Assembly: GCA_030151925.1 (NCBI GenBank)
Contig: JASLCY010000096.1
Span: 1-6,436, forward strand
Direction: 5' to 3'
From: Oligoflexus sp.
GTDB lineage: Bacteria > Bdellovibrionota_B > Oligoflexia > Oligoflexales > Oligoflexaceae
Length of the DNA stretch: 6,436 bases
In this document: piece after piece, positions 1-5,463 of the stretch
Numbering within the stretch: position 1 is the first letter of the stretch
Layout: every line of letters starts with the position of its first letter
Program-made: the position numbers and the translations under genes
Notes under the pieces: model-generated
What the model was told of the DNA's origin: nothing
Database searches by the model: none
The model's input: the letters and a program-made list of their open reading frames with translations, nothing else

Positions 1-66
1 GCCGAAGAGCGTCTTGCTCCGCTCACCGCGCGTGCCGTTCTCTGTCCAGGTAAATAGATTGCGCAA
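1..66 (-). CDS. 5' end of the next gene of the polysaccharide operon, TTG start (partial, unidentified)
   Basis: Only 22 codons are visible, reading MRNLFTWTENGTRGERSKTL then FG, with no stop before the window edge. The TTG start at 66-64 is chosen because it lies 12 nt after the TAA of the beta-barrel gene. An AAGGGG Shine-Dalgarno (75-80, minus strand) sits 8 nt before it, and its first two bases are the last two of that stop codon. The same stop/Shine-Dalgarno/start layout occurs at the two preceding junctions of the operon. No ATG or GTG is available in this frame between the stop and the window edge. The fragment is too short to assign a family. It has no signal peptide or membrane segment in view, so the product may begin in the cytoplasm. 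From its position, a chain-length regulator, tyrosine-kinase-like ATPase or glycosyltransferase would all be reasonable, but nothing seen chooses among them. Confidence 0.5.
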   Translation of the reverse strand, partial: MRNLFTWTENGTRGERSKTLFG

Positions 67-74
67 GGCGATAA

Positions 75-81
75 CCCCTTA
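75..81 (-). promoter_or_regulatory. Shine-Dalgarno overlapping a stop codon, sets a TTG start
   Basis: On the minus strand this reads TAAGGGG. TAA is the stop of the beta-barrel gene and AAGGGG is the ribosome binding site for the TTG at 66, with 8 nt between them. The overlap of stop and binding site suggests that terminating ribosomes reinitiate on the next gene. Confidence 0.5.
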
Positions 82-1566
82 GAAATTCCCGGTCTGGCCA
101 AGGGTGAAGGTGAACGTCACGCGATCGCCGGCGTTGTCGAGAGCGCTTTCCGTGAAGTGCTCGACTCCGGAGGCCACCATCCAGAACATGTGCCCGCCCA
201 CGGCGGTGAGCGTGCCCGGGAGGTAGTGCCGGAACCCGAGGTTCGCGCTTTCGAATTTCCGTCTCGTCGTAGGATCCTGCAATGTCAGCTGATAATCCGT
301 GCTGCGACCGACCAGCAGAAGGCTCACCTCATCCCGTTGGGTCAGGGAATAACCGGAATCGAGCGAGCCCTGCGTGAAATAAGTATGGCTCGTCCCGCCG
401 TCGAGCAGGCTGCGCTGCGCCTCGAGTTTGAACCGGCTGCGGCCGACGTTCTTATTCCAGTTCACCTGCGCGACGGTCGCGCTGTCCTGCCTGGCGACCA
501 GCCGTTGATCGACGTTCGTCTGCGCGATGTCGAAGGCGGCCTGGAGGTTGACGTCGCGAGTGATGCTGGCGTTGAAGGTATCGTTCGGATCGACGAGCCA
601 GGTCAGCGAAGCCAGGCCGAAGAGCTCGGTGTTCTTGCCGGCCGCGGCCGCACGGAAGGCCTCGACCTGCCAGAGCCAGATCTGGCCGTCGTATTTAAGG
701 CCGGCTTCCGGGCCCGAGCGATAGGTATGCAGGGCCTGGCTCGCCTTCGTATAGATATCGCGGTAACCGATGTTGCCCGTGAGCCTCGGATAAAGCAGGA
801 CGTTGTAGCGAGCCTCGCGATCGAGCGTGCTCTGCTTGATCTTCGCCGGGCCGATGATCGCGTCCGATTCGTTTTGAAGTACGATCTCGGAATCCGTGAC
901 GCGGGCCCAGATCGAAGCGAGGCCGAACCTCTGCTCGAACCGCAGCGTGCCGAGGTCGAGGCGCCTAAGGTCCTTGCGCACGCCGCCGACGTCGCTCGAG
1001 GAGCCGGTCTGCGTCTGGCCTTCCGCATGCGAGGCATCGACCGCCAGATCCGTATACTGCGCGAGGCGGATCGCGTCGCCGAAGGTGATCGAACCGTCGA
1101 ATTCCTGGGAATCCGAAAGATTGCGCGGAGCGTTGCCGCCCTGCTCGGCGAGGATGTTCTGGTGCTCGAGGTCGAGGAAGGAGAGGGCGCCGTGATAATT
1201 CTCGAAGTTGGCCGCGAGGTCCAGGTGATAGGTATGGACGCCCTGCATGCGCGCCCAGCTCTGCCCGAGGCGCAGGCGCTCGAGGGAATGGCCGTCCTGG
1301 TCCACGCCGAGCGCGTAGGCGAGCGACCCGGTATCGGTCGCATCCATCTGCCTCTTGGAGGAGTTGATCACGGCCTGATCGACGAGGAAGGTCGTCTCAT
1401 CGCGCGAGCTGTTCTTGAACTTCTGCGCCGCTTCCTCGAGGCTGTTCGAATGCTCGTAGCTATATTCGGTGGAGTGGGGGATCTCGGCCACGGCCCGGCC
1501 CGTAAGGAGACTCCCGAGGGAGGCCAAACTCACGAGGACGCAGCGGGGACGAGAGCGTAAAGGCAT
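79..1566 (-). CDS. Predicted outer-membrane beta-barrel protein, candidate Wzp-like polysaccharide porin
   Basis: The 495-residue product starts with a Sec signal peptide: basic n-region (R4, R6, R8), hydrophobic core about 10-21, and an AVA cleavage site after residue 27. The mature part lacks long hydrophobic helices. From about residue 95 to the end it shows alternating polar/aromatic stretches of 8-12 residues typical of amphipathic strands, for example TYHLDLAANFENYHGALSF, the RLDLGTLRFEQRF region near 205, and the last strand VTFTFTLGQTGNF. The chain ends in Phe, as many BAM substrates do. I infer an outer-membrane barrel; the strand count cannot be fixed by eye. The ATG at 1566 follows AGGAA by 6 nt, and the gene starts 12 nt after the OPX gene. 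In Myxococcus xanthus, short OPX proteins work with separate Wzp beta-barrels. This position and size fit that role, but sequence homology to Wzp was not tested. Alternative: a structural or porin-like barrel of unknown substrate. Confidence 0.75.
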   Translation of the reverse strand: MPLRSRPRCVLVSLASLGSLLTGRAVAEIPHSTEYSYEHSNSLEEAAQKFKNSSRDETTFLVDQAVINSSKRQMDATDTGSLAYALGVDQDGHSLERLRLGQSWARMQGVHTYHLDLAANFENYHGALSFLDLEHQNILAEQGGNAPRNLSDSQEFDGSITFGDAIRLAQYTDLAVDASHAEGQTQTGSSSDVGGVRKDLRRLDLGTLRFEQRFGLASIWARVTDSEIVLQNESDAIIGPAKIKQSTLDREARYNVLLYPRLTGNIGYRDIYTKASQALHTYRSGPEAGLKYDGQIWLWQVEAFRAAAAGKNTELFGLASLTWLVDPNDTFNASITRDVNLQAAFDIAQTNVDQRLVARQDSATVAQVNWNKNVGRSRFKLEAQRSLLDGGTSHTYFTQGSLDSGYSLTQRDEVSLLLVGRSTDYQLTLQDPTTRRKFESANLGFRHYLPGTLTAVGGHMFWMVASGVEHFTESALDNAGDRVTFTFTLGQTGNF

Positions 1567-1572
1567 TCAGGG

Positions 1573-1578
1573 TTCCTA
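1573..1578 (-). promoter_or_regulatory. Shine-Dalgarno of the beta-barrel gene, abutting the upstream stop
   Basis: TAGGAA on the minus strand directly follows the TAA of the OPX gene (1579-1581) and lies 6 nt before the ATG at 1566. The gap between the two genes is only 12 nt, so the binding site fills half of it. This supports the chosen start and tight co-translation of the export protein and the barrel. Confidence 0.6.
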
Positions 1579-2181
1579 TTATTCGACGTAAACAACGTCG
1601 CCGCTCTCGAGCGAGACGGAGTCGAGGAACTTTTCGCCGGAGAGGATATCTTCGTAGCGCATGGAGTAGCGATGCACCTTGTTGCCGTTGCTCTTGCGGA
1701 TCAGCACGATGCGGCCGGTCGCGAAGGGAGTCGGGCCGCCGGCCAGGGTCAGGGCCTGGAGGAACGTGGTCTCGCTCGTGAGGTTCACGGCTCCGACGTG
1801 CGCGACCTGCCCGCTGAAGTAAACGGTGAAGCTGCGGCTCGCCAGGAGCGAGACCGCGACGCGGGGTTTCTTCACGATGCCTTCGAGCGCGTTCTCGAGG
1901 CGTTTCGTCAGCTGGGCCGCGGTCATGCCCTGCACGTTGATCGGCGCCACGAGGGGGAAGGTGAGGATGCCCGCGGGCGAAACGGTGTAACGGCCGGCGA
2001 GCTTCTCCTCGCCGAAGACCGTGACGTCGAGCTCGTCGTTCGGCCCGATCAGGTAGTTGCCCTGGCGGTTGAAGGTCTTGCCGCCTTCGAGGCTCCTGAT
2101 GTCGTCGGCCGGGATGCGGAAGAAGCAGCCGACTTGAGCGAAAGCGAGAAGGAGCGAGAATCCGAGGGAGAGTAAACGCAT
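1579..2181 (-). CDS. Short outer-membrane polysaccharide export (OPX) lipoprotein, Wza/GumB family
   Basis: The 200-residue product belongs to the periplasmic/outer-membrane export family of Wza, GumB and EpsY. The leader (residues 1-18) has a hydrophobic core and ends in QVGC, so Cys19 is probably lipidated, although Gln at -3 is not the usual Leu/Val/Ile. A Poly_export domain spans about 43-112, opening with YLIGPNDELDVTVFGEEKLA, followed by SPAGILTFPLV and the MTAAQLTKRLENAL helix. One SLBB domain follows (about 118-170: VYFSGQVAHVGAVNL, LQALTLAGG). The chain closes with LESGDVVYVE. It is much shorter than Wza (roughly 360-380 residues) and lacks the C-terminal helix that forms Wza's outer-membrane pore. 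That explains a need for a barrel partner, probably the next gene. The start at 2181 is preferred because the leader begins there and AAGGAA lies 9 nt upstream. ATGs at 2220 and 2202 would overlap the upstream gene and bury the leader. Confidence 0.88.
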   Translation of the reverse strand: MRLLSLGFSLLLAFAQVGCFFRIPADDIRSLEGGKTFNRQGNYLIGPNDELDVTVFGEEKLAGRYTVSPAGILTFPLVAPINVQGMTAAQLTKRLENALEGIVKKPRVAVSLLASRSFTVYFSGQVAHVGAVNLTSETTFLQALTLAGGPTPFATGRIVLIRKSNGNKVHRYSMRYEDILSGEKFLDSVSLESGDVVYVE

Positions 2182-2190
2182 CGTTCGGCT

Positions 2191-2197
2191 TTCCTTA
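2191..2197 (-). promoter_or_regulatory. Shine-Dalgarno of the OPX gene overlapping the upstream stop
   Basis: On the minus strand TAAGGAA contains both the TAA stop of the deacetylase-like gene (2195-2197) and the AAGGAA ribosome binding site (2191-2196), 9 nt before the ATG at 2181. It favours 2181 over the in-frame ATGs at 2202 and 2220, which lie inside the upstream reading frame. Confidence 0.6.
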
Positions 2198-3016
2198 TTC
2201 ATAGACGTCGCACGATTCATTCGCAGGCGTCGCGTCCGCGGTCCCGCCGCTCTTCGCGAGGGCCGAACGCAGAGCGGGGACCTGGTCCAGGCGCGTGAAG
2301 GTGAAATTCGAATCTTTCAGGGCCGGGATGAGCAGCTCGAGCATCTGAGCGGTCCTCGCGTCCTTGTCGTGGAAGGCGACGATGCCGTGCACGATGCGCT
2401 GGATCTCGTTCATATAGTTCTGGCCGCATTCCTGGACCGACTTGCCCTGCTTCCAGCATTCCTCGTCGTCGATGAAGGAGGCGCTGCCGGTGTCTTCGTG
2501 GATGGGCCCCACGTATTTGCCGAGGCCGGCGTTATAAAGCAGGGAGTGAGTGTCGGTCGAGAGGCTGTCGGCCTTGCCGTAAAGCCAGAACTGGTTGCCC
2601 ACGGTGAGGTCGGCGATCTCCGCATCGGCCGAACGCAGTTCGATGATGGGATCCTTGGCCGCCTGCAGGCCCTTGAAGGTGTAGCCGCCGGTGCCGATGA
2701 TGTGGCCCGCGGCCTTGAGATCCCTCAGCGTGCCGCGATATTCGTCGATATGCTCGCCGGCGACGAAGAAGGTCCCGGAGATGCCTTCGCCGCTCAGGTA
2801 TTTGCCGATATCGGCGGTCACCTCGGAGGGGCCTTCGAGGAACGCGAGCACCAGCTCCTTGCCTTGCAGCGATTCGCCGTCGAGGCCGCCTTCCTTCAAG
2901 CCGTCGCCATCGGTTTTGCAATCGTGGGTTTTCTTCGCGAGCCCGCAACCGGACAACACGCTCAAACCACACGCGAGGAAAAATAGGAAAACGCGGTGAA
3001 CGCTAACAAGCCGCAT
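2195..3016 (-). CDS. Lipoprotein with degenerate polysaccharide deacetylase (NodB) domain, probable pseudoenzyme
   Basis: The 273-residue product has a clear lipoprotein leader with LSGC, placing the lipidated Cys at 24, and a NodB-homology domain at about 54-245. The fold signature is recognisable: LVLAFLEGPS (56-64) for motif 1, ISGTFFVAGEHI (79-90), AAGHIIGTGGYTF (102-114) for motif 2, FWLYG (143-147) for motif 3, and GIVAFHD (211-217) for motif 5. In active enzymes motif 1 is TFDDGP, motif 2 is H-S/T-x-x-H and motif 3 is RxPY. Here the catalytic Asp is Leu60, the metal Asp is Glu61, both metal His are Gly110 and Phe114, and the motif 3 Arg is gone. Only His216-Asp217 of motif 5 survive. 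I infer a non-catalytic polymer-binding or scaffold protein, anchored in a membrane. C33, C187, C197 and C269 could form disulfides. It is the first visible gene of the operon, 13 nt before the OPX gene. The start at 3016 has AAGGA 7 nt upstream; an in-frame ATG at 3127 also has a Shine-Dalgarno but would add 37 residues before the leader. Confidence 0.82.
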   Translation of the reverse strand: MRLVSVHRVFLFFLACGLSVLSGCGLAKKTHDCKTDGDGLKEGGLDGESLQGKELVLAFLEGPSEVTADIGKYLSGEGISGTFFVAGEHIDEYRGTLRDLKAAGHIIGTGGYTFKGLQAAKDPIIELRSADAEIADLTVGNQFWLYGKADSLSTDTHSLLYNAGLGKYVGPIHEDTGSASFIDDEECWKQGKSVQECGQNYMNEIQRIVHGIVAFHDKDARTAQMLELLIPALKDSNFTFTRLDQVPALRSALAKSGGTADATPANESCDVYE

Positions 3017-3370
3017 ACTCTGGTCCTTGAGATTGCATAAATCGGATCTTTGTTCAATTTTACCAGACCGTATCCCTGGATACCACTCCCCGCGCCCGTC
3101 CTGGTTTGGGCCCAAGGAAAGGCTCATTAAAAATCCTCAAATTCGTTATTCATAAACTTTTACCGAGCTTGCGCTGCGCCTCGTCAATAAAAATCTATAT
3201 ATTGGTGGATAATATCAATCGGTTATTCGAGGTGTATTCAAAAAATTGATCGACATTTCCCTTGAAACCCATGCCTGATGCGTTGTTCGCGACTTGTTTT
3301 GTCTTGAGCCCTTGGTGGAGTTGGGATATAGCGAAACAGGATTTAAGGACCACCCTCGGAGTATGCGAAT
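3017..3370. other. AT-rich divergent intergenic region
   Basis: These 354 bp separate the minus-strand export operon from the plus-strand PA14 lipoprotein gene. The part from about 3120 to 3260 is clearly richer in A and T than the flanking genes, broken by a GC-rich patch near 3164-3184. Toward the operon, the nearest -10-like element is TAAAAT (minus strand, 3062-3057), about 40 nt before the start codon, with no good -35. A second possibility is TTGACG (3187-3182) with TAAAAG (3162-3157), but its spacer is 19 bp. Toward the lipoprotein gene, the candidate at 3304-3332 is listed separately. The Shine-Dalgarno for the minus-strand gene is AAGGA at 3028-3024. I saw no convincing gene, RNA or operator palindrome here. 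Confidence 0.6.
3304..3332 (+). promoter_or_regulatory. Candidate sigma-70-type promoter for the PA14 lipoprotein gene
   Basis: TTGAGC (3304-3309) and TATAGC (3327-3332) are separated by 17 bp, each matching four of six consensus bases. Transcription would start near 3339, leaving a leader of about 30 nt that contains GGAG at 3358-3361, 9 nt before the ATG at 3371. The hexamers are weak, so this is only a candidate. Confidence 0.35.
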
Positions 3371-4114
3371 ATGTTGACCAGAAAATTTGCATTGACCTGC
3401 CTTCCCCTCCTGGCTCTTTTGGGCTGCGGCACGGATCACAAAGGCGCGAAACGCCTCGCGGTTCCCATCGAATCAGCCAACGGCACGACTCTCAACGGCG
3501 AAGACGGCGTGAACCAATCGAAGTCCTCCAAGGGCGACAAGGACAAGGATAAAGACAATAAGCCTGATCCTTTGGCTCCCGATACCGGTTCAACGGCTCC
3601 TATCACCGATGCTCCGAACGCGATCTTCAAGAATTGCGACACCAACCTCGATGCGCCGGTGCTCGCTCAACTCTATAAACTGCCGGACAACACCACCGTC
3701 CTGCCCGACTTCTCGATCCTCGCTCCGATCGGCGCCGTGTGCCTGAACCAGTTCGATATCCAACCGCGCGTATGGACGGACGGTTTCCCGGGCGTTTCCG
3801 CTGATCTCATCGAATGGTTCGCGATCGACGCGCACTTCAAGCTGAACATCGAGACCGCCGGCAGCTATACCTTCTTCCTCAACGCGGACGACGGCAGCAT
3901 CCTCTCTATCGACGGCCAGCAGACGATCAACGACGACGGCCTGCACATGCCGGTGGAAAAATCCGCTGTCGTAAGCCTCTCGGCCGGCGTCCACGACGTT
4001 CGCCTCAAGTACTTCCAAGGTCCCAGAGAGCGCATCGCCCTGGAGCTTTCCTGGATCGTACCGGGCACGACGGCTAAGGTTTACGTTCCCCAGTCGGTGA
4101 TGGCTCGCCCCTGA
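3371..4114 (+). CDS. PA14-domain lipoprotein with charged linker
   Basis: The 247-residue product starts with a lipoprotein leader (basic R4/K5, core 6-17) ending in LLGC, so Cys19 is the likely lipid anchor. Residues 20-85 form a low-complexity linker with an Asp/Lys run (GDKDKDKDNKPD, 55-66) and Pro/Thr/Ser-rich sequence. Residues about 97-240 form a PA14 beta-barrel domain. Its typical features are the core strand AGSYTFFLNADDGSILSIDG (163-182), then INDDG (186-190), the LSAGVHDVRLKYFQGP hairpin (203-218) and IALELSWIVPG (222-232). The Asp-Asp-Gly turns at 173-175 and 188-190 match those that often bind calcium and sugar in PA14 proteins. C89 and C124 may pair. The domain is usually a carbohydrate-binding module, so I infer a surface or periplasmic glycan-binding lipoprotein on a flexible tether; the ligand is unknown. 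The start has GGAG 9 nt upstream. The gene stands alone between a divergent operon and a terminator. Confidence 0.88.
   Translation: MLTRKFALTCLPLLALLGCGTDHKGAKRLAVPIESANGTTLNGEDGVNQSKSSKGDKDKDKDNKPDPLAPDTGSTAPITDAPNAIFKNCDTNLDAPVLAQLYKLPDNTTVLPDFSILAPIGAVCLNQFDIQPRVWTDGFPGVSADLIEWFAIDAHFKLNIETAGSYTFFLNADDGSILSIDGQQTINDDGLHMPVEKSAVVSLSAGVHDVRLKYFQGPRERIALELSWIVPGTTAKVYVPQSVMARP
3536..3562 (+). repeat. Short in-frame hexamer repeat coding Asp-Lys pairs
   Basis: GACAAG is repeated with drift (GACAAG GACAAG GATAAA, then GACAATAAG), encoding the D-K run at residues 56-64 of the PA14 lipoprotein. Such a repeat can change length by slippage, which would alter the linker without disturbing the frame. 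Confidence 0.5.
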
Positions 4115-4144
4115 TCCTTCGGCCCGAACGATAACGATCGACAT

Positions 4145-4183
4145 AAAAACGACGGGAAGGCTGTCTGCGCAGCCTTCCCGTTT
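4145..4183. terminator. Probable bidirectional intrinsic terminator
   Basis: ACGGGAAGGCTG (4152-4163) and CAGCCTTCCCGT (4170-4181) form a perfect 12-bp stem with a 6-nt loop. On the plus strand the stem runs into TTT then CAT, a short T tract. On the minus strand the stem is followed by CG and then five T (4149-4145). It lies 37 nt after the stop of the PA14 gene and between two convergent genes, so it can serve both. Confidence 0.8.
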
Positions 4184-4191
4184 CATCTTGG

Positions 4192-4221
4192 GCGGCGCCT
4201 CAGCGATAAGGCGCCGCTTTT
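4192..4221 (+). terminator. Second hairpin with T tract, backing up the first terminator
   Basis: GCGGCGCCT (4192-4200) pairs perfectly with AGGCGCCGC (4209-4217) around an 8-nt loop, followed by TTTT. It ends just before the stop codon of the convergent acyltransferase gene. In the plus direction it is a good intrinsic terminator, placed 10 nt after the first stem. In the minus direction it has no T tract. Confidence 0.65.
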
Positions 4222-4223
4222 CA

Positions 4224-5330
4224 TTATTCGTATTTGACCTTGAGCCTGAGGAAACGCTTCTCGAAGAGGTGGTAGCTGATGAACGCGATGAGGATCGACA
4301 GCACGAGGTTCAAAACGCCGTTCAGGAGCACCGCGGCCGTATAGGAATCCACGCGGAGCTCGAACCATTCGATGGACTGCCTTTGGCTGAGGGCCCAGTA
4401 GATCGGCAGATGGAAGACGTAGACGCCGTAACTGTACTTGCCGAGGAAGACCAGCGGACGCCAGGTGAGCAGGCTGTGGAACCAGGTCTTCGGCTCGGCG
4501 AACCAAGCGCCGAGGACGAGGCTGATGAAGAGCAGGTCCCAGGCGAAGGTGCTCAGGGGAAGCAGGAGGTCGTGGCTGCCGATGCCGAACCATTCCAGGG
4601 TTTCCACCACAACCTTCAGGCCGACGCCCGCAGCGGCCACGATAAGCGCCTTGCGGAAGTCCAGGCGATCGACGAGGGCCGCGGCCAGGCCGCCCAGGCA
4701 AAGCCCCGCGAGGCAGGCGGGCGTCACCACGCGGACGGCCACCACGCTCCAGCCCGCGATCACCGCTCCCATGCTGAAGGCGAGGGAGAAGAGGATCAGG
4801 CCGAAGCTGAGGCGGATCAGGCCCTTACGGCTCGCGAAATACACTGCGAGCGGCCAGAAGAGGTAGAAATGCTCCTCCACCGCCAGGGACCAGAAGTGGC
4901 TGATATAGGCGAGGGGAGTCCAGTTGCCTTCTTTCGCGGAGAGGAAGTTCACCATGTAGGTCCAGGCCCAGGCCTGCTTCTCGCGCATCATGTCGAGCTC
5001 AGGGCCCTGGAACCAGGGCAGCCAGGGGAAGATCAGGAACACGGTGGCCAGCACACCGAAATAGAGCGGGAAGATGCGGAGCGTGCGCCGCATGTAGAAG
5101 TTCCTGAAGAAATGCCGGTCGCGGCCCTTGCTCGCCAGGAGGATGCCGGTGATGAGGAAGCCCGAGAGCACGAAGAAGAGATCGACTCCGAGGCCGCCGC
5201 GGTCCGCGATGCCGAGGAGGATGCGGTCGATGGGATTGGTGATGCGCATGTGGCCGAAGAAGTGGGTCATCAGCACGAGGAAGATCGCGATGCCACGTAC
5301 ACCATCCAAAGCCGCAATGTGTTTACGCAT
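4224..5330 (-). CDS. Acyltransferase-3 family integral membrane protein (OafA/YrhL type O-acyltransferase)
   Basis: The 368-residue product is full length for the family (about 350-400) and has roughly ten hydrophobic segments. The N-terminal signature LDGVRGIAI (8-16) with R12 and H23 eleven residues apart matches the conserved Arg and His of these enzymes. It is followed by GGLGVDLFFVLSGFLITGIL (45-64), the basic RRTLRIFPLYF (81-91), SHFWSLAVEEHFYLFWP (144-160) and KYSYGVYVFHLPI (298-310). Such proteins move acetyl or other acyl groups across the inner membrane onto lipopolysaccharide, peptidoglycan, exopolysaccharide or secreted small molecules. No SGNH domain is attached, so the acceptor cannot be told. 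A Shine-Dalgarno AAGG lies 8 nt before the ATG. The gene is convergent with the PA14 gene and divergent from the GH44 gene, with no partner in an operon. Acetylation of the polymer exported by the nearby operon is possible but unproven. Confidence 0.92.
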   Translation of the reverse strand: MRKHIAALDGVRGIAIFLVLMTHFFGHMRITNPIDRILLGIADRGGLGVDLFFVLSGFLITGILLASKGRDRHFFRNFYMRRTLRIFPLYFGVLATVFLIFPWLPWFQGPELDMMREKQAWAWTYMVNFLSAKEGNWTPLAYISHFWSLAVEEHFYLFWPLAVYFASRKGLIRLSFGLILFSLAFSMGAVIAGWSVVAVRVVTPACLAGLCLGGLAAALVDRLDFRKALIVAAAGVGLKVVVETLEWFGIGSHDLLLPLSTFAWDLLFISLVLGAWFAEPKTWFHSLLTWRPLVFLGKYSYGVYVFHLPIYWALSQRQSIEWFELRVDSYTAAVLLNGVLNLVLSILIAFISYHLFEKRFLRLKVKYE

Positions 5331-5450
5331 GAATCCAACCTTATAGAACAGATGCGGATCGAATCAGGGCAGCCCCTGCTTGCTGGGTTTTGAGACAGGG
5401 CACGACTTCCGCTCAGGAATACTGTACCATGAGTCTCTCTTGCTTGCCTC

Positions 5451-5457
5451 GGTGGAG
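5451..5457 (+). promoter_or_regulatory. Shine-Dalgarno fixing the GH44 start
   Basis: GGTGGAG lies 6 nt before the ATG at 5464. The reading frame is open upstream to a TAG at 5344, but contains no earlier ATG, and the GTG at 5452 and TTG at 5440 lack a binding site. This makes 5464 the best start despite a short leader peptide. Confidence 0.6.
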
Positions 5458-5463
5458 ATTCCC

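Noticed and set aside
157..1560. Long plus-strand frame of 467 codons opposite the beta-barrel gene
   Set aside because: It mirrors the codon pattern of the minus-strand gene, is very rich in Arg, Glu, Val and Ala, and has no leader, domain or ribosome binding site. The minus-strand product has a signal peptide and operon-like spacing.
3145..3190. Minus-strand stretch reading DEAQRKLGKSL then stop, possible remnant of a gene's 3' end
   Set aside because: A TAG lies only a few codons upstream in the same frame, leaving about a dozen codons. The GC-rich patch is too short to identify as a gene remnant.
3363..3377. Four-codon upstream frame (MRIC) overlapping the start of the PA14 gene
   Set aside because: Its only possible binding site, AAGGA, is 13 nt away, and the GGAG nearby serves the ATG at 3371. 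It is probably chance.
3195..3439. Minus-strand small frames (65 and 74 codons) in the divergent spacer
   Set aside because: They overlap the start of the PA14 gene, have no convincing binding site or recognisable sequence, and their composition looks like non-coding DNA.
4188..5393. Plus-strand frame of 401 codons opposite the acyltransferase gene
   Set aside because: It is highly charged with many Glu, Asp, His and Arg, has no recognisable motif and spans a terminator stem. The minus-strand frame carries all the acyltransferase-3 signatures.
5365..5395. Small hairpin CAGGG/CCCTG (5365-5378) and a -35-like TTGAGA (5390-5395) before the GH44 gene
   Set aside because: The stem is only 5 bp with no T tract, and no -10 element lies at a proper distance from TTGAGA.
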